42,852 nucleotides of DNA from an uncultured Elusimicrobia bacterium (lineage in GTDB: Bacteria; Elusimicrobiota; Elusimicrobia; Elusimicrobiales; Elusimicrobiaceae), in contig CAMZGO010000011.1 in NCBI GenBank assembly GCA_947306425.1, forward strand, positions 1 to 42,852. The letters are read 5' to 3'. The position numbers and the translations under genes were made by a program. Below the pieces are notes generated by a model, which searched no databases, was not told the origin of the DNA, and was given only the letters and a program-made list of their open reading frames with translations. Within the stretch, counting starts at the first letter, position 1; each line of letters starts with the position of its first letter. Positions 18,400 through 27,502 of the stretch are shown in pieces.

Positions 18400-18428
18400 T
18401 TGCTAATTTAGATAATTTACTCTATAAT
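18400..18428 (+). promoter_or_regulatory. Promoter TTGCTA-17-TATAAT for the 18469 gene
   Basis: TTGCTA at 18400-18405 and TATAAT at 18423-18428 are 17 bp apart. Both this -10 and the one before the upstream paralog continue into ATATTA, so the promoter was probably duplicated along with the gene. Confidence 0.65.
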
Positions 18429-18468
18429 ATATTATAGTAGTTAGGAGATATCCGTAAGAGGTATATTT

Positions 18469-20493
18469 ATGCAGTTCAAACATCTATTTAATATCAAAAA
18501 TATCTGGCGTATGCTCATATTGGCCTTTGTAGTCTTTTTAGCATTACCCATAATCTTTCCGGAAACAGCAAATATAAGAATTATTAAAAGGGAAAACTTA
18601 TTTACCCGTGAGGACAGCCCCTTACCAATATTTCCCAAAGAAAATCTGGTCCAAAAATATCTAACCAGTCTAAAAAAATTTTACAAGATGGAAAGTCAAG
18701 ATTTCAATACTCCGGAAATGGAAGTACAAAATATTATAGAAAGAGACGAAGAAGATATAACCGCTGCCGACTTGTTTTTTACCGATGATTACGACGATGA
18801 AGATATTTCTTCTTTCGCTAATGCTTCCGTAAATGCTGATAATTCCGTTAATTTACAAAAGGGTACTGTTTTGACAAAAGACGGGCATACCTTAGAACCA
18901 ACCCAAGAAGGTTATTATAATAAAGGAAAATTTTATAAAAATGGTACTTATCCACAAAACGCCGACAAAATTGCCATTGAAGGTGCTTTAAGCCGTTACC
19001 ATAACAGTATCGCAAAAAAGTTAGGAAAAAAAGCCCTTTATTATGCCGATGACGATGGAAATCTAACTGTTGACTATATAGATAATTTACCCTATAATAT
19101 TTCTTCCGGTATTGATAATTATCTTGCAAAGAATCCTATTCAAACAAATTCAAATAACAAAAATATCAGTGGAAATAATAGTGATGTTACAGCCAAAAAT
19201 TTTAATACAAACTATGATAAGTACAGGGGCGCGCATATAAATTCATTGAATAATAAAGAAATAAAAAACTCTGATATTGCTATGGCTTCTTTAAGCAATA
19301 TGCATGCCGCATATAACTTAGTACAAAACAAAATAACGAGCGGGGAAATCGGAAAAGATATAGAAATACAAAAGCCAAACACACAAAATACCGCTTTAAA
19401 TAATTTCCTAAATAGTTCCGGAAGCACAAATATAACAATAACCACAAACCCGGAAGGTAATCAAAATGAATCTAATTATCAAGGTGACCCTGAGGAAATA
19501 TCAACTATGGTTGTAGGAGACCAAAATTTCGCACAAAATTATGCTGATGGAATTCATGAATTAAATTGTTCTAATGCAGACACTCCCACCAAAATGAATC
19601 AGGAAATACCTATTTTCGAACCTATGTTGTCTAAAATTGACAGTAACATAAATACGATAATTTGTAATCAAGCACCTTTGGTGGTAGAACAGTCTTCCTC
19701 TATAACAAATAGTTTGCCTGAAGAAACGGATTTTTATAAGTTTAAAAAAGAACTTAACAAAGTAACAAATCAAAGTAACAAAACAAATGTTAACATAATG
19801 TCTACGGATAAAAACTTTTATCCTGTGGCAACAGTACTAAATGAAGAAGGCAGTATAACCAATAGTGAAGGAAATAAAGTTACGGTATATGTTACAGGCC
19901 CTAAAGAAGGAGCTTCGGATTTAGCGGATGTATTGCAAGACATAACGTTTTCAATTACAGATGATACCAATGTCGCCAATCAATTACATGACGAACTCGC
20001 CAATTATTATGTTTTGACACAAAATCAAGATACAGATACAATAGTTGCCTTCCCTACAAAAGATGATAAAAATGTTTTTGTATTGACAGATCCAAATAAT
20101 TCTTATTGGATTAAAAACCCAAAAGAAATTGAAAAATATCCTAACCAGTACATGGTTAAAAACGGTGTGTACTACAAAGGTGCAATAGTAGATAAGAGGG
20201 CCATAGGATCAATGGTAAATGCAAGAAAAACTAATTTACTGCTTGTATCTGATGAGCAAAATACTCAATATTTACCCAATGGTTCTGTATTAGTAACGGT
20301 AGATGAAAAAGATATAAATATAAATTCTTTTGATCCAAAGATGGTTGGTAAAAATGTGGAAATGGTTAAAACTTTATCTGAAACAGGGGAAAGTCAAAAA
20401 TCAAAACAAAAAAATACAAATAAAAAACAAGATATAAATCAACAATTAACCATAAATTACGGATTGGAAAAAAACAAAAATAAAAATAAATAG
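18469..20493 (+). CDS. Membrane-anchored protein of unknown function, paralog B
   Basis: This is a tandem paralog of the preceding gene, 674 residues, and I do not recognise its family. It shares the N-terminal transmembrane segment and the RENLFTREDSPLPIFPKENL block after it. It also shares the EGALSRYHN...KALYYADDDG domain and the C-terminal DPNNSYWIKNPKE / YMVKNGVYYKGAI block. Spacer regions are Asn-, Asp- and Ser-rich and have diverged strongly, while the three blocks remain similar, so those blocks are probably folded and functional. The C-terminal 30 residues are Lys/Asn-rich. It ends seven bases before the malic enzyme gene, so read-through into metabolic genes is possible. Confidence 0.75.
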   Translation: MQFKHLFNIKNIWRMLILAFVVFLALPIIFPETANIRIIKRENLFTREDSPLPIFPKENLVQKYLTSLKKFYKMESQDFNTPEMEVQNIIERDEEDITAADLFFTDDYDDEDISSFANASVNADNSVNLQKGTVLTKDGHTLEPTQEGYYNKGKFYKNGTYPQNADKIAIEGALSRYHNSIAKKLGKKALYYADDDGNLTVDYIDNLPYNISSGIDNYLAKNPIQTNSNNKNISGNNSDVTAKNFNTNYDKYRGAHINSLNNKEIKNSDIAMASLSNMHAAYNLVQNKITSGEIGKDIEIQKPNTQNTALNNFLNSSGSTNITITTNPEGNQNESNYQGDPEEISTMVVGDQNFAQNYADGIHELNCSNADTPTKMNQEIPIFEPMLSKIDSNINTIICNQAPLVVEQSSSITNSLPEETDFYKFKKELNKVTNQSNKTNVNIMSTDKNFYPVATVLNEEGSITNSEGNKVTVYVTGPKEGASDLADVLQDITFSITDDTNVANQLHDELANYYVLTQNQDTDTIVAFPTKDDKNVFVLTDPNNSYWIKNPKEIEKYPNQYMVKNGVYYKGAIVDKRAIGSMVNARKTNLLLVSDEQNTQYLPNGSVLVTVDEKDININSFDPKMVGKNVEMVKTLSETGESQKSKQKNTNKKQDINQQLTINYGLEKNKNKNK

Positions 20494-20500
20494 GAATAGT

Positions 20501-21961
20501 ATGGGGCTAAATTTAAAAAAAGAATTCTTGGAAATAAAATATATTAAAGAACTTAATATCCAAAAACAAGCCGAAGCATATACTTATTTTTTAAAGAATT
20601 TATCACTTAAATTACATAAATTCTATGCAGGTAAAATAAAAACATCGCTAAAAGTTCCTTTAAATGAAAAGGAACTCTTTGATTTGTGGTATACACCGGG
20701 TGTATCTTCCGTATCAACGGAAATAAAAAAGGACCAGCAAAATTCTTTTTCTTACACCAATCGTGCAAACAGAGTTGCAGTTGTTTCAGACAGTACCCGT
20801 GTTTTAGGGGACGGGGATTGCGGCCCAAGCGGCGGGCTTGGAGTAATGGAAGGCAAGGCCCTTTTAATGAATAGGCTTGGCGGAATAGATGCAGTACCTC
20901 TATGTATTGACAGCCATGATAATCTGGGCAAAAAAAGTGTTAAAAAAATAATTGATTTTGTCATGATGATTGCACCAAGTTTTGCCGCTATTAACCTTGA
21001 AGACATAAGCCAGCCAAATTGTTTTTTTGTGCTTGAGGATTTACGTAAAAATTGTTCAATTCCTGTATGGCACGATGATGCACAGGGTACAGCCTGCATA
21101 ATAATGGCGGGGCTTATAAATGCTTTAAAAATAGTAAATAAAAAGATTGAGAATATAAAAATAGTTCTAATCGGCGCAGGGGCAGCAAATACTACAGTCG
21201 CTAAATTTTTGCTTTTAAGCGAAATAAATCCAAGAAATTTAATTATATTTGATAAAGACGGTGCTTTAAGTAAAAAACGCAGGGATTTAAAAGCAAACCC
21301 TACTGCTTTTGTTCAATGGGAACTTTGTACTAAAACTAATTTAAACCAAATACAAACACAGGAAAAAGCCTTTAAAAATGCCGACGTAGTTATCGCCCTT
21401 TCAAAACCCGGGCCCAATACTTTTGACCCTAAATTAATTTCAACAATGGCACAAAAACCAATAACGTTTTTATGTGCAAATCCGGTACCGGAAATTTACC
21501 CGGAAACAGCCAAAGAAAACGGGGCATTCATTATTGCTACCGGCAGGGGAGATTATCCAAATCAAATAAATAATTCTTTATGCTTTCCAAGTATATTAAA
21601 GGGAGCTATGCTTTGCCGCGCTAAGGCAATAACCGATACTATGGCCCTTGCCGCTTCAAAAGCTATAGCAAAACGTGCGCAGGACTTGGGCTTAAAAACT
21701 AACTTTATTTTACCCCTTATGCAAGATAAGGAACTTTATCCTTTAACTGCAAAAGCAGTTGCAGCCCAAGCAATTAAGGAAAATTTAAATCAAATTAAAA
21801 TAACTCCTGCCGAGGTTTACAAAATTGCTAAACAGGATATCTTACAAAATCAACGTGAACTTGAACTGTTAACGAAAGAAGGATTAATAAAAAAATTACC
21901 TAAAGATTTAATTAAAAAAGCCTTAAAGGAAACTATTGCTTATGCGCGTAATAAAAAATAG
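20501..21961 (+). CDS. Malic enzyme (malate to pyruvate)
   Basis: Malic enzyme oxidatively decarboxylates malate to pyruvate with NAD(P). The 486-residue protein has the catalytic Tyr region LWYTPGVSSVS (about 62-72). The malate and metal-binding segment INLEDISQPNCF is followed by PVWHDDAQGTACI with the conserved Asp pair near 198. The Rossmann loop is IVLIGAGAANTTVAKFL, and NPVPEIYPE and a GRGDYPNQINN loop lie downstream. It belongs to the shorter prokaryotic malic enzymes, without the phosphotransacetylase-like fusion of MaeB. The coenzyme cannot be decided by eye. It overlaps the fumarase alpha gene by about 20 bases, pointing to a fumarate-malate-pyruvate module. Confidence 0.9.
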   Translation: MGLNLKKEFLEIKYIKELNIQKQAEAYTYFLKNLSLKLHKFYAGKIKTSLKVPLNEKELFDLWYTPGVSSVSTEIKKDQQNSFSYTNRANRVAVVSDSTRVLGDGDCGPSGGLGVMEGKALLMNRLGGIDAVPLCIDSHDNLGKKSVKKIIDFVMMIAPSFAAINLEDISQPNCFFVLEDLRKNCSIPVWHDDAQGTACIIMAGLINALKIVNKKIENIKIVLIGAGAANTTVAKFLLLSEINPRNLIIFDKDGALSKKRRDLKANPTAFVQWELCTKTNLNQIQTQEKAFKNADVVIALSKPGPNTFDPKLISTMAQKPITFLCANPVPEIYPETAKENGAFIIATGRGDYPNQINNSLCFPSILKGAMLCRAKAITDTMALAASKAIAKRAQDLGLKTNFILPLMQDKELYPLTAKAVAAQAIKENLNQIKITPAEVYKIAKQDILQNQRELELLTKEGLIKKLPKDLIKKALKETIAYARNKK

Positions 21962-22775
21962 CGTAATTACAAATAATGTTGCGAAACTATGTAAGCAAGC
22001 GGCTTATATTTTACCGAATGAAATTACAAGAGCATTAAAACAATCTAAACAAAAAGAAAGAGGCCAAGCAAAAAAAATTTTGGAACTCACTTTAAAAAAT
22101 GCTGAAATAGCAAAAAAGCAAGTTTTCCCCTTATGCCAAGATACTGGTACCGCTGTTTTATTCATAGAAATCGGACAAGATTTAAAAATTGATGGTTCTT
22201 TAGAAAATGCTTTACAGGCCGGAATAAAAAAAGGATTTACGGAAAATTATTTAAGAAAGTCTATTGTTTCAGATCCGCTTTTTATACGTAAAAACACAAA
22301 AACCAATACTCCTGCGGTTATTCATTATAATATAGTTAAAGGTAATAAATTGAAAATAAATTTAATGCTTAAAGGCGGAGGGGCAGAAAACAAAAGCCAA
22401 ATAAAAATGTTTAACCCTACCGCTTCCAAAGAGGAAATTATTGAATTTATTTTATCTACAGTTAAAGCAGCCGGGCCCTATGCTTGCCCTCCTTTTATTA
22501 TCGGCATTGGTCTTGGCAGTAATTTTGAAGGGGCGGCTTTACTTTCAAAACAAGCATTATTAAGAAACAAATCAAACAAAAATCCTTTTTATAAAAAATT
22601 GGAAAAAGAGATTTTGCAAAAAATTAACAAAACCCATATCGGTGCACAGGGATTGGGAGGAAAAATTACCGCTTTAAAAGTTTTTATTGAATATGCTCCC
22701 TGCCATATTGCCAGTTTGCCATGTGCGGTAAATATTTGCTGTCATAGTGCCCGACATGCCGGGGTAGTGCTATGA
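21942..22775 (+). CDS. Class I fumarate hydratase, alpha subunit (FumA/TtdA N-terminal family)
   Basis: This 277-residue subunit, with the next gene, forms a two-subunit [4Fe-4S] hydratase for fumarate-malate interconversion. Iron-sulfur ligands are visible in PLCQDTGT (Cys65), in GPYACPPFIIGIGLG, and in the C-terminal NICCHSARH. The IGAQGLGG motif is also present. A TTG two codons upstream (21936) is nearer to the AAAGGA box, so translation could begin there. Both starts lie inside the malic enzyme gene. L-tartrate dehydratase is an alternative for this family, but the malic enzyme partner favours fumarase. Confidence 0.88.
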   Translation: MRVIKNSVITNNVAKLCKQAAYILPNEITRALKQSKQKERGQAKKILELTLKNAEIAKKQVFPLCQDTGTAVLFIEIGQDLKIDGSLENALQAGIKKGFTENYLRKSIVSDPLFIRKNTKTNTPAVIHYNIVKGNKLKINLMLKGGGAENKSQIKMFNPTASKEEIIEFILSTVKAAGPYACPPFIIGIGLGSNFEGAALLSKQALLRNKSNKNPFYKKLEKEILQKINKTHIGAQGLGGKITALKVFIEYAPCHIASLPCAVNICCHSARHAGVVL

Positions 22776-23293
22776 AAAGTTACGAAATAATTGATACATC
22801 CTTGAAAGAATTATCAAAATTAAAAGCAGGAGATTTTATTACTTTAACAGCAACTGTTTATGTCTTACGCGATATGGCCCACAAAAAATTATTAAAGGAA
22901 AAAATATTTCCTTTGAATTTAAAAGACAAGATAGTATATTATGCAGGTCCGACACCGACTAGAAAAGGTTATAAAAGCGGCTCCTTAGGCCCGACCACAA
23001 GTGTAAGAATGGATAAATTTTGTAAGGAATTTATCAAAAAAACAAGTATAATTGGTATTATAGGCAAAGGCCCTCGTTCAAAGGAAGCAAATACCTGTAT
23101 GCTTGGTAAGGTTGTTTACTTTGTTGCCCTTGGCGGGCTCGGTGCTTTGGGCGGAAGCTGCGTAAAAAATAGTACAATTATATTGTACCCGGAACTAGGG
23201 CCGGAAGCAGTTTACCAAGTTCAAATTGAAAATTTGCCTGTAATAGTTGCGCAAGATTTGAAAGGCAATAATATTTATGGAGAGTGTCTATGA
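22772..23293 (+). CDS. Class I fumarate hydratase, beta subunit (FumA C-terminal / TtdB family)
   Basis: The beta subunit supplies the swivelling domain of the class I hydratase. Its 173 residues include RDMAHKKL near 35, YAGPTPTRKGYKSGSLGPTTS (about 54-74) and IGKGPRSKE. Also present are FVALGGLGALGGSCV and PELGPEAVYQVQIENLPVIV. All are typical of the FumA C-terminal domain. The ATG overlaps the alpha-subunit stop by four bases, so the two are translationally coupled in a 1:1 arrangement. Confidence 0.9.
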   Translation: MKSYEIIDTSLKELSKLKAGDFITLTATVYVLRDMAHKKLLKEKIFPLNLKDKIVYYAGPTPTRKGYKSGSLGPTTSVRMDKFCKEFIKKTSIIGIIGKGPRSKEANTCMLGKVVYFVALGGLGALGGSCVKNSTIILYPELGPEAVYQVQIENLPVIVAQDLKGNNIYGECL

Positions 23294-23844
23294 AAAAATT
23301 TATTTTACCACTTTTATTTTGTGTTATAATAGGTTGTTTTACCGCCTGTCATCAGAAAAAGGAACCGTATAACAGAAATCCAAATATCTCTTATGAACAA
23401 AAATTAAGACGTTCGGCTTTTGCCCCTTTTATGTATGAAGGGAAATTCTATGCTTATTATGCCTTAGCAAAAAGAATTGAAGGACCGGATAAGGACGGTA
23501 ATTACCGTTTGGAATTTACCAACGGTCCTAAAAAAGGTGAAAGAATTAAAACAAATGAAGCCATTATTTCAACTTATCAATCAAACGGTTATGACCTTAG
23601 AAAGGGTATGGTAGTTTTGGTTAACCATTTTAACCCGAAAAAACATGACGATAATACCCGTACAGATACTTGGCGTAAAGCAGTTATTTACAGTCTGAGT
23701 AATTTAGAAAACAATATTGTAATTGTAGAATTCCCGCATGACAGTAATGATTTCGCCGCGCAAAAAGAGGCCTATGATTTAAAAAATATACGTGTAATAA
23801 CAAAACCGGATAATATAAGGGATATTCGTAATTTTATTTATTAA
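23290..23844 (+). CDS. Small lipoprotein of unknown function
   Basis: The product has a lipoprotein signal peptide. MKKF is followed by a hydrophobic stretch ending in CFTAC, with lipidation predicted on the Cys near residue 20. The 160-residue mature part has SYEQKLRRSAFAPFMYEGKFYAYYALA-type sequence, a beta-rich middle and many aromatic residues. I cannot assign a family. A GTG two codons upstream is possible, but the ATG at 23290 fits the GGAGAG RBS and overlaps the fumarase stop as ATGA. It begins a run of envelope genes (lipoprotein, HAMP-like protein, TolC-like, patatin, TPR) with very short junctions, so a role in an envelope complex is inferred. Confidence 0.7.
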   Translation: MKKFILPLLFCVIIGCFTACHQKKEPYNRNPNISYEQKLRRSAFAPFMYEGKFYAYYALAKRIEGPDKDGNYRLEFTNGPKKGERIKTNEAIISTYQSNGYDLRKGMVVLVNHFNPKKHDDNTRTDTWRKAVIYSLSNLENNIVIVEFPHDSNDFAAQKEAYDLKNIRVITKPDNIRDIRNFIY

Positions 23845-23856
23845 AAAAAGTAACAA

Positions 23857-24282
23857 ATGCCAAAATATCAAAGAAAAACCATCTTTATTAAAAAGGATTT
23901 ACAAATAAGATTCATCTTATTTGTGCTTCTTTCGGTTTTATTTGGTATGGTTTTGTTCGGGTATCAATTCCTTAATTTTATGCAGGAAGTTTTTAAGGAA
24001 CACCCGACTTTGCTGCAGCATGTTTATGAGGAAGGCCCGGCACTTGTTTATCCTTTAATTATAAAAAGTACAATATTTTTTGCTCTGCTGGCAATCGTTT
24101 CTGCTTTACTTTCACACCGTATTGCCGGACCTATTTATCATTTTGAAAGAATCTGCCGTGAAGTAAAAGAAGGGGACAAAAAAGCCCGTGTACGTCTGCG
24201 TGAGGGGGATACTATGTTTGATTTAGCAAAAGTGTTTAATGCTATGCTGGATGTCCTTACTAAAGAGGGGGGAAAAAAGTGA
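23857..24282 (+). CDS. Two-TM protein with HAMP-like domain, no output domain
   Basis: The 141-residue protein has a basic N-terminus, transmembrane segments at about 20-42 and 66-86, and a short extracytoplasmic loop of about 24 residues. The second segment runs into ALLSHRIAGPIYHFERICREVKEGD, the proline-containing start of a HAMP domain, and a second helix around FDLAKVFNAMLDVL completes it. Nothing follows: there is no kinase, cyclase or methyl-accepting domain. Stand-alone HAMP proteins usually partner another signalling protein. None is adjacent, so the role is unknown. Its stop overlaps the GTG start of the TolC-like gene. Confidence 0.75.
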   Translation: MPKYQRKTIFIKKDLQIRFILFVLLSVLFGMVLFGYQFLNFMQEVFKEHPTLLQHVYEEGPALVYPLIIKSTIFFALLAIVSALLSHRIAGPIYHFERICREVKEGDKKARVRLREGDTMFDLAKVFNAMLDVLTKEGGKK

Positions 24283-25577
24283 GGAAATTTTCATTTTTAA
24301 TTTTTATCTTTCTATTTGTTTGTATAAATTTAGAGGCTCAGCAATATCGGATGAAATATTCCGCAGATGAGAAAAGGCCTCTTTCTTTAGAAAATGTTAT
24401 ACGTTTATCTTTAGAAAACAGTTATGATGTTCTTTTAATTGAACAGGATTTAATTATAGCCCAACAACGAATACAAGAAGCAAAATTTTTATACCGCCCG
24501 CAATTAAGTTTAAACGGTTCGGCAACAGGTTATAATATTGATTCCCCGATGATTTTACCTGATGCAATCGGTCAACGTATTTTGTTGCCTGATACAAACC
24601 ATAATAAAAGTGATTTCTTTTACGGGGTAGGCATTTCCGCCGTGCAATACATATACGGCGGCGGCAGAATTTCAAGCACTGTTGATTTGGCAAAAACATC
24701 ACATAAAGAAATACAAAGCCGTTACCAAAGTGCAAAGAATGCAGTAATTTATTCCGCAAAAGCTGCTTTTTATAATTATTTATATGAGCAGGAAAAAGAG
24801 AAATTTGCCCTAGATATTCTTTCCCAAGCAAAACAATTAATAAAAAAACGGGATTTAACACCATCGCAACAGATTTTATTATCAGCGGAACTTTCTGCTT
24901 TTGAAAGTTTGGCAGCAAAAGCCAAAGCAGAATTAACAAAAGCAAAAATAAACCTTCTTAAAGTATTAAACAAAGAACTTAACAGTGAGATTTCCTTTGA
25001 GGGAACATTAGATTATTCCCCCATTGAAGTTGATTTGAAGAAACTAAATCTTTGGGCTATGGAATTCCGTCCTGAAGTTAAAGGAGCGATGTATAAACTT
25101 GAGATGGATAATATTGCAGTAAAACTTTCTTTGACCCGCAGATACCCCGATATCCTATTAGGTGCCTCTTATGACAGACAGGGGGTAGATAATTTAAGAC
25201 AGGAAAATATGCAAGTAAGTTTGGCTGTTAAATTGCCGTTGGGTTATGATTACGGCACACAAGTGAGGCAAAAAAGAGCGGAACAACGCCAAACAGTGTT
25301 GAGGCAGGCTTCCATAGAAGATACAATAAGAATGCAGGTTTTGGAGGCCTATAATAATTTAGTTTTTTGGCAAACGGAAACACCCAACCGTTTAAAAACT
25401 TGGGAAAGTATTGATATGCAATTTAAAAATTTTATAAAAACAAAAACGTCTTTAAAGGAAACTTTTGACTCACTTAATTATTACTATCAAGCGGGGGTTA
25501 GGGGCCTTGAATCACAGAAGGAACATCTTTTAGCAATAGCATACTTGGAAAATGTGGTTGGAAAAGACCTTAAATAA
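24279..25577 (+). CDS. TolC-family outer membrane efflux protein
   Basis: TolC-like proteins form trimeric outer-membrane tunnels for efflux pumps or type I secretion. The 432-residue product has a signal peptide (about 1-21, ending near LEAQ). SLENVIRLSLENSYDVLLIEQDL, the family's first helix, follows near 37-60. Then come beta-strand segments with RPQLSLNGSATGY, long Ala/Lys/Leu-rich coiled helices, and a second half beginning near RPEVKGAMYKLEM and RRYPDILLGASYD. It starts at a GTG that overlaps the preceding TGA and has a GAGGGGGG RBS. No membrane-fusion or inner-membrane pump subunit is adjacent. Confidence 0.85.
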   Translation: MRKFSFLIFIFLFVCINLEAQQYRMKYSADEKRPLSLENVIRLSLENSYDVLLIEQDLIIAQQRIQEAKFLYRPQLSLNGSATGYNIDSPMILPDAIGQRILLPDTNHNKSDFFYGVGISAVQYIYGGGRISSTVDLAKTSHKEIQSRYQSAKNAVIYSAKAAFYNYLYEQEKEKFALDILSQAKQLIKKRDLTPSQQILLSAELSAFESLAAKAKAELTKAKINLLKVLNKELNSEISFEGTLDYSPIEVDLKKLNLWAMEFRPEVKGAMYKLEMDNIAVKLSLTRRYPDILLGASYDRQGVDNLRQENMQVSLAVKLPLGYDYGTQVRQKRAEQRQTVLRQASIEDTIRMQVLEAYNNLVFWQTETPNRLKTWESIDMQFKNFIKTKTSLKETFDSLNYYYQAGVRGLESQKEHLLAIAYLENVVGKDLK

Positions 25578-25578
25578 A

Positions 25579-26538
25579 ATGTTTTTTCGTTTCACAAAAT
25601 ATATTTTGCTTGTATCTTTGTTTTGCTTATTGGGACAAAGCTCTTTTGCTTTGCAACAAAAAGAAGAAGATGTTATTTTGAGAGATTTTATTTGGCAGAA
25701 ATTTATAGACCTGCCAAAATCTAAACGCCCTAAAATAGGAGTAACTTTATCTGCCGGTGCTATGAGAGGTGCTTCCCATATAGGGGTAATGGAAGTTCTA
25801 TCGGAAGCAGGGGTGCCGATTGATTATATGTCCGGCACTTCCATGGGGTGCATTGTCGGCGCTCTATATAATGCCGGAATACCTTTAAATGACTTACAGA
25901 ACCTTATCAACAATATCAAAACAAGTTCTATTTCCAGGGATTTCAATATCGGCGGCATATTGAAATATTTATTTGCTGAAAAATTATTTTCTTCAGAACA
26001 GTTCCAAGAATTTATTGACAGTAAAGTCGGTTCAAAAAATTATGAAGATTTACCCATACCTTTTGCCTGTGTTTCTGCGGATATTAAGACGGGGGAAAAG
26101 GTTGTATTTGACAGCGGACCACTTGCTTTGGGGGTTAGGGCAAGCATGAATTTGCCTGGTATTTTTGAACCGGTAGAATATAGGCAAAGGCTTTTGGTAG
26201 ACGGCGGTATTGTAGACTATATGCCGGTGGACCTTGTAGAAAAAATGGGGGCTGATTTTACCATAGCAGTATATGCTTTGCCTAATTTTTCCGGTGTTAT
26301 GCCTTCTAATGTACTTGGTTATGTTTTGCGTATAGGAGATTTAAGAGGAGCGGTGTTGACTGAAGATTCCGAACATCAAGCGGATTTTGTTATTTTATCA
26401 AGGGTTGGGGAAATTAGTTCATCAGACAGGTCCAAAACACCGCTTGCTATTGAAATAGGTGCTTCTTCTGCTTATCAGGAGTTGCCAAAACTAAAAGAAA
26501 AGTTAATTATAAACGGTATAAAATATGTCTTTAAATAA
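25579..26538 (+). CDS. Patatin-like phospholipase, secreted or periplasmic
   Basis: The 319-residue protein has a signal peptide (about 1-24) and a patatin-fold acyl hydrolase domain. The oxyanion region reads SAGAMRGASHIGVMEVL, where Ala/Met replaces part of the classic Gly-rich loop. The nucleophile elbow is GTSMG (Ser88), and the catalytic Asp is in VDGGIVDYMP near 207. These give the Ser-Asp dyad of the RssA/YlbK branch. There is no C-terminal barrel, so it is not a full PlpD-type autotransporter. The neighbouring TolC-like gene may matter for export. An upstream in-frame start at 25552 lies within the tolC-like gene. The ATG at 25579 begins the signal peptide directly, so I prefer it. 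Confidence 0.88.
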   Translation: MFFRFTKYILLVSLFCLLGQSSFALQQKEEDVILRDFIWQKFIDLPKSKRPKIGVTLSAGAMRGASHIGVMEVLSEAGVPIDYMSGTSMGCIVGALYNAGIPLNDLQNLINNIKTSSISRDFNIGGILKYLFAEKLFSSEQFQEFIDSKVGSKNYEDLPIPFACVSADIKTGEKVVFDSGPLALGVRASMNLPGIFEPVEYRQRLLVDGGIVDYMPVDLVEKMGADFTIAVYALPNFSGVMPSNVLGYVLRIGDLRGAVLTEDSEHQADFVILSRVGEISSSDRSKTPLAIEIGASSAYQELPKLKEKLIINGIKYVFK

Positions 26539-27496
26539 TGTGTTTGTTCTATTCTTATGTTTGTTATTCATACCTTTACAGGGTACGGCATTTTTAGGCT
26601 TAACGAAAAGAACAGACCAAAAACAAAAAATTTCTGTGGCCAGAAATGCTTATTCTAACGGTAATTATGAACAAACAATAGAAATTTGCCAAGATTTTTT
26701 AATGCAAAACCAAGAAGCCCCCATGCGAAGGAAACGCCGTATTTATTCCCTGCTTGGAAATGCTTATGCCGCTATTGGGGATTATGACCATGCACTTTTA
26801 ACGTATAACTCCGCATTAGAAGTTTTGCCAAATGATGTTGAGCTTAACTTAGCCCTTGCAAACCTTTATTACAAAACCGAACTTTATGATAAAGCCATAG
26901 AGTTCTATAATAAAACCTTAAATATTGATAAAAACAATCAACAAGGACTGCTCGGGCTTGGAAGATCTTATTTAAAGATAGGTTTTTTATCCAAATCAAA
27001 ACAATATTTTAAAGAATATCTTTCATTAAACGGAGAGAAAGATAAAAATGTTTACTATGAATATGCTTCCGCAAATTTTTTATCACGGAATAATAATACT
27101 GCGCTTGACTATGCTTTAAAAGCAAAAGAAATAAATGAAAATAATCCGGATATTTATTTTCTAATCGCTAAAATTTACAATACTCTAAATGCACCGCAAA
27201 GGGCAGAGGAAAATATAAATACCGCCTTGCAGCTTGCACCTGACAGGGAAGATATATTTTTAACTTCAATGCTTTGGAAGGCCTATGACAAAACAACAGC
27301 TGAAATTGCATTGAATAAGATAAAGGAATATCAAATAAAAAATCCTGAAAGCAAATTGGCTTTGTTTATTGAATATGTAGCTCTCTTGAAACTAAATAAG
27401 GAAGGGCAAGCCATTAAAACCCTGCGCAACCTACAACAGATGAAAGGGGAAAGTTTTATTAAAAAAGTAACAGAACAAATTTTAAAAAATGATTGA
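26525..27496 (+). CDS. TPR-repeat protein, secreted or membrane-anchored
   Basis: The 323-residue protein starts with a hydrophobic signal or anchor (about 5-22). A series of tetratricopeptide repeats follows, from about residue 35 to 240. Clear repeat cores are LGNAYAAIGDYDHALLTYNSALEVLPND, LANLYYKTELYDKAIEFYNKTLNIDKNN, LGRSYLKIGFLSKSKQYF and IAKIYNTLNAPQRAEENINTAL. Such proteins act as scaffolds for envelope complexes. It overlaps the patatin gene by 14 bases and ends six bases before coaX. The specific partner is unknown. Confidence 0.88.
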   Translation: MSLNNVFVLFLCLLFIPLQGTAFLGLTKRTDQKQKISVARNAYSNGNYEQTIEICQDFLMQNQEAPMRRKRRIYSLLGNAYAAIGDYDHALLTYNSALEVLPNDVELNLALANLYYKTELYDKAIEFYNKTLNIDKNNQQGLLGLGRSYLKIGFLSKSKQYFKEYLSLNGEKDKNVYYEYASANFLSRNNNTALDYALKAKEINENNPDIYFLIAKIYNTLNAPQRAEENINTALQLAPDREDIFLTSMLWKAYDKTTAEIALNKIKEYQIKNPESKLALFIEYVALLKLNKEGQAIKTLRNLQQMKGESFIKKVTEQILKND

Positions 27497-27502
27497 GGTC
27501 TT

